Under the pieces are notes generated by a model that was not told the origin of the DNA, did not search any database, and saw only the letters and a list, made by a program, of their open reading frames with translations. Positions 53,657 through 64,000 of a stretch of DNA of 64,000 nucleotides are shown in pieces. The position numbers and the translations under genes were made by a program. Within the stretch, counting starts at the first letter, position 1; each line of letters opens with the position of its first letter. The stretch comes from Lasiosphaeris hirsuta (lineage: Eukaryota; Ascomycota; Sordariomycetes; Sordariales; Lasiosphaeriaceae), in NCBI GenBank assembly GCA_030549175.1, contig JAUKUA010000002.1:4588001-4652000 (forward strand). Reading direction: 5' to 3'.

Positions 53657-53933
53657 AGTCCTCACCCTCGATCACTGGGGCGGGCGCACGATGAAACTCT
53701 TTGGACGCCAAACCAATCAAATTAAATAACAATAGTAACGCAGATGGTCATTATGCAATTCTCCACCCCGGGTCACGCCCAGTGTGATCCTATCAGTGCT
53801 TATCTTATCGCGTATGTGGAGGGGGCCGAACAGCTTGCTCCCAGTTCTTGGACACCAGCCTCTCAACTCTAGAAGATGCCTTTCGAAATACTAGAAATGC
53901 ATTTATCCTAACCAAAGATCAAAGCTGGACACC

Positions 53934-55198
53934 TCAAGCATCTCCCATCTCTTCATCCTTGCCCTTATCCCACTCGCGCCGCTCGCCCGCCTTTGACCAA
54001 CGCACATCGTCAATGTCCTTCTGGCCTCCCTTTTCCCACTTCTTGACCTGCTCATCCGTGAAGCCCGCAGCCCGCAGCCTGTCCGCGCCCTGCTGCTTCC
54101 ACTTCTGCCGATCGCGAAACACCTCTACCGCCTCTTCCCAATCATCTGCCTCTTCTGCGTCTGGCTGCACGTCTGAGTTGGGATCGTAGCCGTCGGAGAA
54201 TCGGCCGTCCATCACGGCTGCACCACGCGCCGCGCCTCGGCCACGCAGCCGGACGGGGCACTGGGATGGTGGGGCTGGCCCGATCAGGTCATCCAGCGGA
54301 TCAGACTCTTCATCGTCTCGCCTTCTGTGGCGGGCATGGCCTTGAGCTTTGCCTGGGATGAGATCCGCCGATTTGGTGCCGGCCGAGTCATCGTCCCCAG
54401 CTAACCTGCCATATCTGATATGCCGCGACTTCTCTCTCTCTCGCGAATCGCCCCCTGGCTCTTCGCGATCCTTGCCTGGCCGCCTATTATGCGACTTGTG
54501 GTGGCGAACGGAATCGCCGTCGTTGACACTTAACGGAGATCGGTGCCGGTGCTTGCGCGGCCGGTAATCGGGGGAGCGCGACCTCTCTCGATTGCGCCGG
54601 GCTTCACGCGTCCGCCGGTCGTCGTCCCTATGGTGTGTGGTAGGTCTTCGTTCTCGATTCCGGTCTTCGGTCCGGTCTTCCTCATCTTTGTCGTTCCTCC
54701 TGCGGCGCGCCTTCTCGGACGGCTCATCTTTGTTTGCGGCGGCCGAGGCGCCTTGCGAGCCAGACTTGTTCTCCTGCGCTTCTCCGAGCTTCCGTTTCCG
54801 GCCGGTCAAAATCGAAGAAATGTCACCCAGCTGGCGGCGTCGGATGTCTACAGCGGTGGGGTTGAGCTTGCGTCGCTTCCTTTCCTCGGCTTCGGTTAGG
54901 TGGTCGAGTCGGGCCTGCGCTTCGGCGGCTTCCCGCGCCAGCAGCGCGGCATTGTGATTCGTGGTCTCTTTAATGATGCGCCCTAGGAATCGAGTGTTCG
55001 GCTTGGCCTTGTTGGCAGGCCTTTTCGGATCGTGTTAGTCTTTGGCCCCGTTGCTTCCCAGTGCCGGGATCTGACGACGTACTTTGTTGATTTGAAGGCT
55101 TCGAGACCCATGGACGAGTACTTAATTGACGCCTCGCTCGCTTCCTTGGCCATGAAGTCCGCGACATAGTCGTCGGTTAAAATTGTGTCGTTGGACAT
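53934..55198 (-). CDS. Nuclear RS/RE-rich protein, putative splicing-associated
   Basis: Exons 55198-55083 and 55020-53934 give 400 residues. The conserved N-terminus runs YVADFMAKEASEASIKYSSM, then across the intron NKAKPNTRFLGRIIKETTNHN and DIRRRQLGDISSIL. A long Arg/Asp/Glu/Ser-rich middle (about residues 130-260) carries RS and RERD dipeptides. The C-terminal third contains DDLIGPAPP, SDGYDPNSDV, DWEEAVEVFRDRQKWKQQGA and a final WSKAGERREWDKGK. In fungal genomes this architecture is often labelled pre-mRNA-splicing factor 38B or a nuclear splicing-associated protein; that label is from memory and untested. Strongly charged, no membrane segment, likely nuclear. The intron (55082-55021) has an ACTAAC branch. 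Confidence 0.82.
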
Positions 55199-56177
55199 GT
55201 TATAGTATCCAACGCGGCCAAAAGGGAAGAAGGGGTAAGAGGCGATAAGGGGACGGGAAGGAAAGTGAAAATACAAGGCAATGCGGACGAAGCAAGGCCG
55301 AAATGTGGGCAGCGCTAGAGGTTGGATCCAGGGCGACAGGTTTCGCGCACGCAAGAGAGGGTTCGGCGGCAGGCATCTCCAGCGCTCAATTCTGCCCAAT
55401 CATGCCGCCTTTCTTATCGATTAATCGATCGATACAAGGCTTGGCGAGGTGAGCCCCAGGCCTACATCCGATTCAACGATTTTATCCATGGGGCGGCCCG
55501 CTCGAAACCAGAACACCGCTGAGATGCAAGTGGGTTTAAGGTGGTCCGGGTTTGGGCAAACGGGTGCAAGACATTCCATGGAGTTGCCGAATGTTTTGTG
55601 TATAAGGTACCACAGATAACCTTCCCTCGGCCAGACAGACCAATCAGTTGCCAATTCCCCATGTGAGGGCAAAATCAGGCCGCACACCCGTGCCTGAGAA
55701 GACTGCGCCCGCGGGACTTGTTCTGGATAACGAAGGGTGCAAAAAGAAAACCTAGGGCATTTGGAAATGGCGAAACGCACCGCAACGCTTCTCGAATCAC
55801 CTCCCACATCCCGTGCACTCTCTCGGCCACCCCATAGATTGCTAGAATCAAGAATAGCTAGTCTGGAATTTTCTGGGAAGAAAGAGACAAAGAAAAGAAG
55901 AAAGGGCCGAAGGCGAAAGAGAAAAACAGGCCGCATCCAGACATTTTTGTTGGCGTTTGTCTTTGTGAGCCCAGGGCCGAGACGAGGAGACGCGCGCGCG
56001 CCAGGGCTGGCGCAGTGACTGGGCAGGCAGGGACAGCGCACGGCCCCCAAGCAGCAGAGAGGCTACAGAACCCCTCCAGCCCCTCGCATATCCACGCCCA
56101 GCACGGGCCGCAGCACCTGCCACAAATCTCCAAGTGCGGCGCCCTCGACTCGCAACTTCGTGGAACTCGAAGCCAAG
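55199..56177. other. Divergent promoter region
   Basis: About 1 kb between the two divergent start codons. Several long frames exist on both strands but have low-complexity or unconserved-looking content. Leader exons of the downstream gene could lie here unseen. Confidence 0.4.
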
Positions 56178-59100
56178 ATGGACGCCTTGCAGGGTAGGGT
56201 CGACTCAATCGGCAGCGAGGTGCGCCAGATTGGCGATGCTCTCCGGGGCTATCTCGACCACGGCGCGACGGCGACGCGCAAGGTGAAGCCGCCGGGGACG
56301 AAGGCCGGCCGCGATCTGCTGCAGCACCTGCTGGGCCGCCTCGACCAGGTGTCCACCGAACTAGTTGACGTCCAGAAGCTCTCATCGAACGTGTCTCCGC
56401 CACTGCCCAACAACAGCCCCGACACGCCCCTCTCCTATGGCTCCCCCGTCCCCCTGCCGCCGTCAACCCATCCCCAGGACGACCCCGGCGGACCCCAGGA
56501 CGGTATCCATCCTCACCCCCCCTCTCATGAGCCCTCTCATCCCGACGCTCACCCCGACTCTAATGCTCAATCTCACTCTCATCCCCACCCACATCCCGAG
56601 TCCGGGTCCGGGCCCGGGTCCGGGTCCGGGTCCGAACACCAGGCCCATGCTCCGGCCCAGCCCAGGTCCAAGACAACGTCGCCCCCAGCGGACCACCGGA
56701 TCCCTGCTCCGTTGTCCCGATCACTACCACCGCCGGCCACCATACCGATGTCGATATCCTCCCAAGTCAGGCCTCAGCTGTCTGAGCATTCCTCGCCCGT
56801 CTTCCCGTGCCAGTACCAGGACATCCACGTCCTCAATGAGGACCTCTTTGAGGAGTTCTCCCGCCATCCCGTGGTGCGGAGCCGGGGCTACTTCAAGCTC
56901 CAGGTCCAGGGCCTGCCGCCCCTCCGGGTGGAGAAAATGGCCCGCCCCAGTAGAGACCATGCCACGTCATTCTGCTACAAGACCGACTCCCAGGGACTCA
57001 TCAAGGTCGACACGGGCAAGAGAGTGAGGTTTAGCTCCCCCCGCCTCCCATTTCCCCGGACTGTCCGGTCGCACTGGTCGGTGCAAGCGCAGCGTGACCT
57101 CTGGAACTCCACGGCCCTTGATCCGCCCAAGGGAACTCGGCCATACATTATCGGTAACCCCTTGTTTGACGACGTGGAGCTTTCTCCGGGCGAGAAGCTG
57201 AGACAGAGAGGCCGGACGGCTCTCGAAGGCATCAATACCCAATATGTCTACTTTAATCTGACCGGCAAGACCATCACTACCATGCATAGGGAAGATGCCC
57301 ATGTGCGCTCAGAGAACCTGCTTCGGTCTGGAGAAAACAAGTTTTGGTGCTTTGTGAAGCCAAGCTTTACCGACAGGCTGGAGCATCACATGCGGCTCGA
57401 GTACCCTGAGATGCGCGGCTGCTCCCAGGCGGTCCGTCACCTGAGCCGACATATCCCGCCCGCGAAACTGGATGAATGGGGTGTCGAGTACACATTGGAC
57501 TACTGTGTCCCGGGGCAGGCGGTTGTCACGGAGCCTGGAACATATCATCAAGTCCTCAACCTTGGGCCAAATTATGCCGTAGCCATTAACCTCGAGTATC
57601 TCTCCTCGCCGGATGAGCCCTCGGATTATACGTTTTGCGACGACAACTGCCCCGACAAGTTTGCCATTTCCGCCGAAGATTTTGCAATCTTCCGCAAACC
57701 AGGGGCTCCGATAGAGAGCGAATTATCAGACGAGAACGAGGCAACACCGCAGCCCGTGCAGCAGAGGAAACAAGAGCAAAAGCCGCCAGCTGTCTACGAG
57801 GGCCCTCACTCTCCGCAGTCGCAGCCTGCGCAAAAGCTGGGTCCGGCACCAGAGAAACCTCTGCCGGGAAGCCCTAAAATAGCAGCAGCAGCTGCTGCGC
57901 CGGCACAAACACCAACCCCCGTAGCCCACCAGATCCCACAAGGAAAGCCCAAGCCGGCGGCGGAACCTCCGCTCACCCAGGCAATAACACCTCCTACAGA
58001 AAAGTCCCTGCCTAAACACCTTGAGCCAACGGTACCACAACCCACCCAGAGGGGCAATGCGCAACAGAAACCCCCTGTGCCTATTACTCCCGAGCTCGCA
58101 CAATCACAGCTCCCTCAAGCAGTCACCCCCTCACTACAAAAGAGCCCGCCGGACAACACCAAAGTCCAAGACCCGGTAACCCAGGGCAATCAGGCTCGGA
58201 TCGAATTACAGCCGCAGGTCTCTGCACCACGGCAAGTCCTGGCTCCACAGCAGGATCCTAGCCCCGCATCACAACCCAGGACATCAGAGGTGCCCGTTGC
58301 TGCGACACAGGTGGTTCGGGCAGCAATGCCACAGCAAAAGGAGATGGGTGCACAGTTTAATGCAACAGTGGTACCGCTGGCCGTAGCGAAGAGAGTGCAG
58401 GTTCTGCCACAAAAGGGAGACGACAATACACAGGCCGGACCAGCGCAAGTGGCCAAGGCAGCAATCAAGGAGCTGCATCCATCGCCGCGGCAAGGAATCA
58501 GTCTAGTCAAAACCACGGTCACGGAACCACGGGCGACTTCCCCCAAGAGAACCCCGCCAACCCAACCCCATCCGCCGACGCCTACACAGACATCTCTACA
58601 CTCCCATCCATACTTTCAATTACGAGACTATGACGACCTGTCCGGCCCCCTGGCGCCGCTTCTCGCCCTTGCCGCAGCCTCTGAGCCGGAGCAGCAGTTA
58701 CGCTACCACCACAACACAGTACATCCCGTTCGGCCTGCTCAAAACCCCTTCTCATCTCCAGGCCAGTTCGCTCAACTGCCGAATGGTCCCTATTTCGCAC
58801 CAATGGCGACAACGGCAGGGTTCAACACGCAGCCGATGGTCAGGCCTGCTCAACTCCTGCAGCAGCCTATTGGTACTTCTTCTCCAGCTGCGTCGGCCTC
58901 TCCAGATGCCAGACTCCTGCCTTTCAACACAAGGCCAACACCCCCCAAAAGCAACAAGAGACCAGCAGCGATGCCGCCAGTCAAGAAAGCGCCGAAAAAA
59001 CAAAAGCCCGGCCCTCCGTCTTTGCCCATACCACCCCCGGCATCGGAATCCCCCCGCAGGGCTGCCTACAAGAACTTGGCTACATTGGTGCAGAGTTGTC

Positions 59101-60278
59101 AGCAAGCCCGCATTGGGACTCTTGCTGCCGCACCCGTTTGCGGTAGACCGGAATTTGATCGTATTGACCGATTGGTCAAGGATTGGAGAGTTGTGTCAAG
59201 GTCGGTTCCCCACAGTGGAAACATTTTGGAGTTTGTGAATTACGTCGACAAGGTGATGCATGGCAATTCGGAGATCGAGATATTCCTCTGTCGCTTTTCC
59301 AAAATGATGCTGGCCGAGGCGGCCGAGAATAACGGCAAGCCTGATGGACGACACCGAACCTCCGCCGAGTTTATGGATCAGCTGCTTGCGAACCTGGGCT
59401 GGCGCGAGACCGATCGGCCCAAATTGTACGACTACGTGCGCGAAGGGAAATGTTGGAAGACAATCTGCAACAGCAACGACGGGCTTTTGTGCATCATGCC
59501 GCTCGACACAAACTTTTTGGACATCGCAATGTTCCGCGATGAAGTGGCAAACTTCCACTCGCAGCAGCTTGGCTCCAAATTCGTGTGGGGCTTGGCTTCG
59601 GTGGGCAGCCAGCTCCAGATCTCAATCCGCTACGGCCGTGAGCTGAGCGAATTTGTCTGGGAGAGTGAGAATACTGTCGGCCTCACGCCTGATGAACTCT
59701 GCCCACTCTTGCAGCCATTCCAGATCATCAAGATGAACCTCGTGAACCCCCGGGACGTCGATTGGCCCCGTCCGGCCCGTTGGGTATGGGACTGGCCGAT
59801 GGACCCCACCCTCATTCCTCCTGGCGATAAGCACTGCAACATGTGCAAACGCAAAAAGAACTGCCCGTGCTTCCGTAACAACGTCTCGGAGATCCCCCGC
59901 CTGTCCATCGACGGCTCCAAGGGCTCTGGCGTCCGCTCGCTCGGAACGTACAAGGCCGGCCAGCTCCTCGGCGAACTCCTCGGCGAGCTCGCCCCCGTCG
60001 GCACGTACCACAACGAGTGGACGATGGAGTTCCGGCACCCCGGCCTCGACCACGAGCCCGTCGCCGAGATCTGCCCGCGCCGCTTCGGAAACTGGGTACG
60101 CAAGGTTAACCACAGCCTCGAGCCATCTGCCGAGTTCAAAGTCATCAAGATCTCGGGCCGCTGGCGCCAGATGCTGGTCGCGCTGCGGGATATCAAGGAC
60201 GGCGAGGAGATCACGGCCAGGTACGGCCGCGGGTACCAGCGAAAACTGCCGTATCATCTCGTCGAGGGTTTTCAGTAG
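56178..60278 (+). CDS. Large protein joining a JmjC domain and a SET domain
   Basis: 1366 residues in one exon from the ATG at 56178 (the frame reaches a GTG 18 bp earlier). A short coiled-coil start (about residues 1-35) is followed by a His/Pro/Gly-Ser-rich linker with a GGGTCC-type microsatellite. A JmjC-like domain lies at about residues 210-500. The Fe(II) ligand pattern is present as H370 and E372 in MHREDAH and H457 in TYHQVLNLG, with ENLLRSGENKFWCFV between them. A long Pro/Gln-rich linker (about 530-950) follows, then a conserved-looking region. A Cys cluster (C1220, C1223, C1229, C1231) precedes a SET domain with SGVRSLGTYKAGQLLGE, N1311-H1312 in NHS and Y1349 in ARYG. Both halves keep key residues. 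A demethylase or hydroxylase joined to a methyltransferase is implied but untested. Confidence 0.8.
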   Translation: MDALQGRVDSIGSEVRQIGDALRGYLDHGATATRKVKPPGTKAGRDLLQHLLGRLDQVSTELVDVQKLSSNVSPPLPNNSPDTPLSYGSPVPLPPSTHPQDDPGGPQDGIHPHPPSHEPSHPDAHPDSNAQSHSHPHPHPESGSGPGSGSGSEHQAHAPAQPRSKTTSPPADHRIPAPLSRSLPPPATIPMSISSQVRPQLSEHSSPVFPCQYQDIHVLNEDLFEEFSRHPVVRSRGYFKLQVQGLPPLRVEKMARPSRDHATSFCYKTDSQGLIKVDTGKRVRFSSPRLPFPRTVRSHWSVQAQRDLWNSTALDPPKGTRPYIIGNPLFDDVELSPGEKLRQRGRTALEGINTQYVYFNLTGKTITTMHREDAHVRSENLLRSGENKFWCFVKPSFTDRLEHHMRLEYPEMRGCSQAVRHLSRHIPPAKLDEWGVEYTLDYCVPGQAVVTEPGTYHQVLNLGPNYAVAINLEYLSSPDEPSDYTFCDDNCPDKFAISAEDFAIFRKPGAPIESELSDENEATPQPVQQRKQEQKPPAVYEGPHSPQSQPAQKLGPAPEKPLPGSPKIAAAAAAPAQTPTPVAHQIPQGKPKPAAEPPLTQAITPPTEKSLPKHLEPTVPQPTQRGNAQQKPPVPITPELAQSQLPQAVTPSLQKSPPDNTKVQDPVTQGNQARIELQPQVSAPRQVLAPQQDPSPASQPRTSEVPVAATQVVRAAMPQQKEMGAQFNATVVPLAVAKRVQVLPQKGDDNTQAGPAQVAKAAIKELHPSPRQGISLVKTTVTEPRATSPKRTPPTQPHPPTPTQTSLHSHPYFQLRDYDDLSGPLAPLLALAAASEPEQQLRYHHNTVHPVRPAQNPFSSPGQFAQLPNGPYFAPMATTAGFNTQPMVRPAQLLQQPIGTSSPAASASPDARLLPFNTRPTPPKSNKRPAAMPPVKKAPKKQKPGPPSLPIPPPASESPRRAAYKNLATLVQSCQQARIGTLAAAPVCGRPEFDRIDRLVKDWRVVSRSVPHSGNILEFVNYVDKVMHGNSEIEIFLCRFSKMMLAEAAENNGKPDGRHRTSAEFMDQLLANLGWRETDRPKLYDYVREGKCWKTICNSNDGLLCIMPLDTNFLDIAMFRDEVANFHSQQLGSKFVWGLASVGSQLQISIRYGRELSEFVWESENTVGLTPDELCPLLQPFQIIKMNLVNPRDVDWPRPARWVWDWPMDPTLIPPGDKHCNMCKRKKNCPCFRNNVSEIPRLSIDGSKGSGVRSLGTYKAGQLLGELLGELAPVGTYHNEWTMEFRHPGLDHEPVAEICPRRFGNWVRKVNHSLEPSAEFKVIKISGRWRQMLVALRDIKDGEEITARYGRGYQRKLPYHLVEGFQ

Positions 60279-61031
60279 GCCTCAGCCCTTGCGTGATGAA
60301 AGCATATGTGAGATTTGAGCGGGCGGTCTGAGGATTACTTGGTGTTTTTTTGTTGTTTTTTTTTTTTTTTTTTGGCGACCTTGTTTGACTGCTGCTAGTG
60401 TTGCTAGTAGGTCCGGGTAGAGGAAATCGACCCACAACAGGCACATGGACAGATGTCGGTCGCATCGTATATGATAGATACCTGAGAGGCGTGTGATACT
60501 GGAGGGAGTCAAAGGTGGAATGAACACGGGGGGTTGTGTATGGAACGGAGTTGCTGCTTGCCATGCTTTATGTATCCCAGGAGTTTTTCTTCTTCTTCTT
60601 TCCTTTGCGTCCTGGCTTTTCCTTCTGCCGCCGGGACACTGGGAGGGATGGGTTGTGTGTGTCATTTGGGGGGAGACGGTGGACTCTTTTTGTTTTCTCT
60701 TTCATTGACAGCAGACATTTTTCCAGAGTCTCGCCGAGGCTCGTTCATGTATAGTATTGCCGGGCACAGTAGTGTTGTATTCGTTACTTAGAAAGTAATA
60801 CTCCAAATGAGAGCCATAGTTTACCAAAGATGTGTAGTGTTCCCTTTTCCTGTGCTTGACAATTTCCAAAACCAAAGGCGGATGTTTGGGGTATCTATCC
60901 GATGCCAGGGTGCATCAAAAGGGAAAACACTGACACGGACAGGCGGGAAAATAGTGAGAGAAAACATCGTTGCTTTTGCGCTGAACTTTTTATATTTAAA
61001 AAAAATCACTCAACAAAACAAGGTCCTCACT
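60279..61031. other. Intergenic, convergent 3' regions
   Basis: Contains a T-rich tract (60346-60374) and a C/T-rich patch near 60590. No gene seen. Confidence 0.5.
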
Positions 61032-62402
61032 TCAATTTCTCAAATGCCGAGTTGAGCTACCGTCAACGACGATAACTGTATCACTTCCGAGCTTGCGCGG
61101 TGCCAGCTTGGGAGTCTCTGCCCGCGCAGGCTTGGGAGTCTCTGCCCGCGCTGGCTTGGGAGTCGGCAAGGCGCTGGTACTCTCCCCGCTAGTCTGGGAC
61201 TTGTGCGAGGTCAAAGTTAGCTCATGCCTTCTCCGCACTTGTGAGAAGTGGCACATGGACACCTCGCTCTGCTGACTCTGGGGTTCAGGGTGAAAGTACA
61301 CCGGCCCCCCTCTCAGAAGCCAAGCGGTCGCGCCCTCAAGCCTGCTGAGGAGCATGCCGACCTGCAGGGCCTCGTCACGGGTCCGGAAGGTGGTCACCAT
61401 GTGGTCCGGGAAGCAGTCGAGTTTCTCGACCGCGCTCCCCGTGACCATGGCGGCGCGGAAGACCTGGACTGTTCGATCGAGGTTTGTCGCCTGGGTCTGG
61501 GCCTGCGCCTGCGCCAGGGCAGAGTATCCGACGCCTCGGACGAGGGCATTTATAGGGGGCTGGTCTCTCCAGACAACGCCCAATTGCCGGTCTTCAGGCG
61601 CAGCCGGAAGTGAATGCGGAGGAGGAGAGGGGGGCGGAGCGGGGGGGCAGTATATCGGTATTCCTGCCCACACGGGAGGCGCGTAGAAGACGGGAGCCGG
61701 CAGGTAGTAGTGTTCCGGAGCTGATGTCTGGGGTGCTTGGCCTTGAACTGAGAGGCTAGGGCTCGGGGGCGGGGTCGGGGTCACCATCAAGGGAGCCGGA
61801 GCCAGCGCCGCCTGCCCGGGCCCCACGGCGTCCTGATAAAAGGGCGGGTGGATAGAGAGCAGGGTAGGCTGAGGGCCCCCAGTCGAGGGGGGGAGGCTCG
61901 GCGGCGACGGTGGGAGAGACTTGGGGTCGACAAAAAGGCCCTTATCCTTGATGAAAGGGGCTCTGATAAGGACGGCTTTGGAACTATCGCCATGATATCC
62001 CGGGTCATGAGCGAGGATTTGGTGGCCTCTGAAAGTTGACTGCCTCAGCAATCCTGGCTGGTGTTAGTGAGATGTTGGGTGAGGACGGAGGACAGCAGAT
62101 ACGTGCTCTTCACTTGCTTGAAGTTTCTCATCCCAATGACTCGGACCCAACCCGAGTCATTTCGTCTGCCGCCAAGGTTGATATAGATGTCGAGTTTCTT
62201 CCCGGGGATTTGACTCTTGATCCAGTCCTTGAGATCCTGCCAAACGGCTCCATCCGGTATCTAATTCGTCAACACGAGTCCGCTCCCGGACACTTTACTC
62301 TGGCGAGGAACTCACGTGGGCGATGATGATGTAGTAGGGACCAGTGACTGGATCTCCAGCACTGACCAACACACCGGGCGGGCCACTAAACTCAATTGCC
62401 AT
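61032..62402 (-). CDS. RRM-like RNA-binding protein
   Basis: Exons 62402-62316, 62260-62114 and 62057-61032 give 419 residues; joins are in frame with branch points (GTTGAC, TCACTAAC). Residues about 20-90 look like an RNA-recognition fold: YYIIIAHIPDGAVWQDLKDW matches an RNP2-like strand and helix, and GWVRVIGMRNFKQ the RNP1-like strand. The middle is a long Pro/Ser/Ala-rich segment. A second domain-like stretch (RTVQVFRAAMVT to GGPVYFHPE) is near residues 275-345. The C-terminal part carries a duplicated 8-residue unit (KPARAETP) encoded by a 24-bp repeat. The family is inferred from pattern only. It lies convergent to the JmjC-SET gene. Confidence 0.65.
61113..61165 (-). repeat. 24-bp in-frame duplication in the RRM-like gene
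   Basis: Two copies of a 24-bp unit plus a partial third, encoding KPARAETP on the minus strand. Confidence 0.75.
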
Positions 62403-64000
62403 GTTGGGCTTGAGGGCTTGCGAATCGCGTGTCTAAGAAAGGGGAGGAACTCTGGAAAGAAGATTTGAGGATGCCGGAGGGCAGCATGAAACGAGAATTG
62501 TGGAGTGCCCCGTCGTGTTTTTAATAGCTGATGACACGGAGAGAGCAGAGCCTGGAGAGAAGTTGGCGACTGAGGAATTGTGAGGATTCGGTGCAGGCCA
62601 GGGGAGCCATCGAGCAGCCGTACAGCTATAGCAACTCATCTCGAGCCCCAGCGATGGACAAAGGTGCTCTCTGCTGCGCGGATCTCGGCCCATGGCGTCA
62701 CGGTTTGCTCTGGCCTGGGCAGCCTTCTGGATTGGGAATAGGGCTTGCATTGCTTTTTGTGACTCGATCGCTCCACAATGCAGGAAAACTTCCCCGGCCC
62801 TAGTGTAGCTCGACACAGACCAGGTGCCATTTGTCGATGCAACGGACAATGAGATGGCGAAATACGGAACAAGTCTCAGACCTCAGTTCGGGTGGGCAAG
62901 GTGGGCAAAGTGGGCGAGGTGGGGACGAGCCCCGCCCTGCTGCGTCTAGGGAATGAACGCTTTTGCTCATATCCTTTCCCATCTCCCCATTCTTTCCCCT
63001 CTCATGAACTCCATCCCTTCCCCATATCCCCAGCCCGTGTGGAACCTGGCCACTTGCCATCCCCGATTTCTGTCGGAATACACAAGACCCCTGATGCCTG
63101 TCCCGTCGTGAGTACTGTTCAAGCTCCTCATTCCCTGTCTCTGATCTCCTGCCGTTACTATTCTGACAACTGACAATGTCAGGATTCAAGTGCAACACCA
63201 CGCTCCTTTTTCTTTCTTTCTTTTTTTTCTTTCTTTTTTTTGTGATCGCTGATTTGTTGGTGCTGTCTAGCAGCTGCAGGACTCCCCGACGCCAAAATCT
63301 TGAGAAAACCCAGATCCAGCTAGCTGTGAGCAGATTATCCCGGCTCTCCCTCTGTATGCAAGAGCAAGCTGGCGAACAACAGGGCCGAACGAGCTGCTGC
63401 GCGCCCTGCCAGGCGCTCTGCCATGCCACGCCCCCGCCCCCGCTCCCGCCAGATCTGTCTTGCTAGCGTTACACGAATCCCGCCACCGTTGGATTTTTTT
63501 TAATTTTTTTTTAACCTGGACGCTCGGAATGGGCTAGCCGCAGAATTCATGGCTACCAATTGTCTTCGGCCCCCCCCAACAGCCCAATGACCGAGAACCT
63601 GGTTCTTGCTTGATCGGTTATTGACCTCGGCTCCCTGGTGGCTCTCGACAGGGGTGTTTGTTGGAAACTCAGTCTGTGGGGAGTCTAGGCCATTCGCATC
63701 TCCTTATCGCCGCTGAATCGACGGTTGATGCTGGGAGTGTGGGTAGAGACGACATTCCGAGTGATGATCGACACTCGAGGCTCTCGTTTTGGCCTCGTTC
63801 CTAGTTTTGAAGGGTCGGAATGGACGCTGCCGTCGATGTCACAAGGTGAGACTAGCAGGACACCAGCTGCCTGCCTTTATTGATATTGACTCTTTCCCAT
63901 TGGGCATTTTACATGCTAACTAATCGAGTCGCCAGCCACAAATATAACCAAAATACTCCTACATAGTGTACAGTGCATGAAACTGCACGCCAGGTCGCTG
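62403..64000. other. Intergenic to window end, no gene supported
   Basis: Contains T/C-rich low-complexity stretches near 63205-63242 and 63496-63512. A short ATG frame at 63820 with a canonical-looking intron (GTGAGA, GCTAAC, CCAG) stops after a few codons and is not accepted as a gene. Confidence 0.45.

Noticed and set aside
55421..56050. 209-residue minus-strand frame in the divergent promoter
   Set aside because: No recognisable domain or coding periodicity by eye; overlapping frames on both strands are equally long.
62800..63429. 209-residue minus-strand frame near the window end
   Set aside because: Contains a low-complexity Lys run from a T tract and no domain; no splice support.
63820..63972. 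Possible gene start with a canonical-looking intron
   Set aside because: After splicing, the frame stops within about ten codons; too little to support.

Overview
The window is nuclear DNA of a filamentous ascomycete, most likely a sordariomycete (Chaetomiaceae or Sordariales relatives; this placement is inference). Support comes from 45-90 bp introns with CTAAC/CTGAC branch points, interspersed intron-bearing tRNA genes on both strands, and gene types such as APC1/BimE, VPS41, an LaeA-like methyltransferase, a GH30 beta-1,6-galactanase and a Hce2-type effector. Most genes are spliced. Exon joins given in the entries were worked out by hand and keep the reading frame.

Layout. 1-8 kb: an unrecognised gene, a secreted proteinase K-like subtilase and an Old-Yellow-Enzyme oxidoreductase. 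8-19 kb: a conserved divergent pair, APC1 (minus) and VPS41 (plus), sharing about 0.5 kb of promoter. 19-27 kb: tRNA genes, a shortened eEF1B-gamma/GST paralogue, a Hce2 effector and a decayed Clr5-ankyrin gene. 27-34 kb: a divergent acetolactate decarboxylase / acetolactate synthase pair (together an acetoin pathway), scrambled P450 remains and a secreted GH30 galactanase. 36-45 kb: a DUF4188 protein, an interferon-induced 6-16-like membrane protein, an 11-exon SAM methyltransferase, an aldo-keto reductase, a DUF1304 membrane protein and a small cysteine-rich protein. 45-53.7 kb: a decayed, repeat-rich island with minisatellites, frameshifted ORFs, a protein built of 11-residue repeats and a truncated PARP pseudogene ending in a dispersed minisatellite. 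54-62.4 kb: a nuclear RS-rich protein, a large protein that appears to join a JmjC domain and a SET domain, and an RRM-like protein. 62.4-64 kb: no gene seen.

How the genes relate. The only clear pathway is the acetolactate pair: the synthase makes alpha-acetolactate from pyruvate and the decarboxylase converts it to acetoin, from a 461-bp shared promoter. APC1 and VPS41 are unrelated housekeeping genes. The subtilase, GH30 enzyme, Hce2 protein and small Cys-rich protein form a scattered secretome. The most unusual items are the JmjC-SET fusion, the acetoin pair, the disrupted PARP with a shared minisatellite, three GC-AG introns with identical donors, and a uORF whose stop overlaps the VPS41 start.
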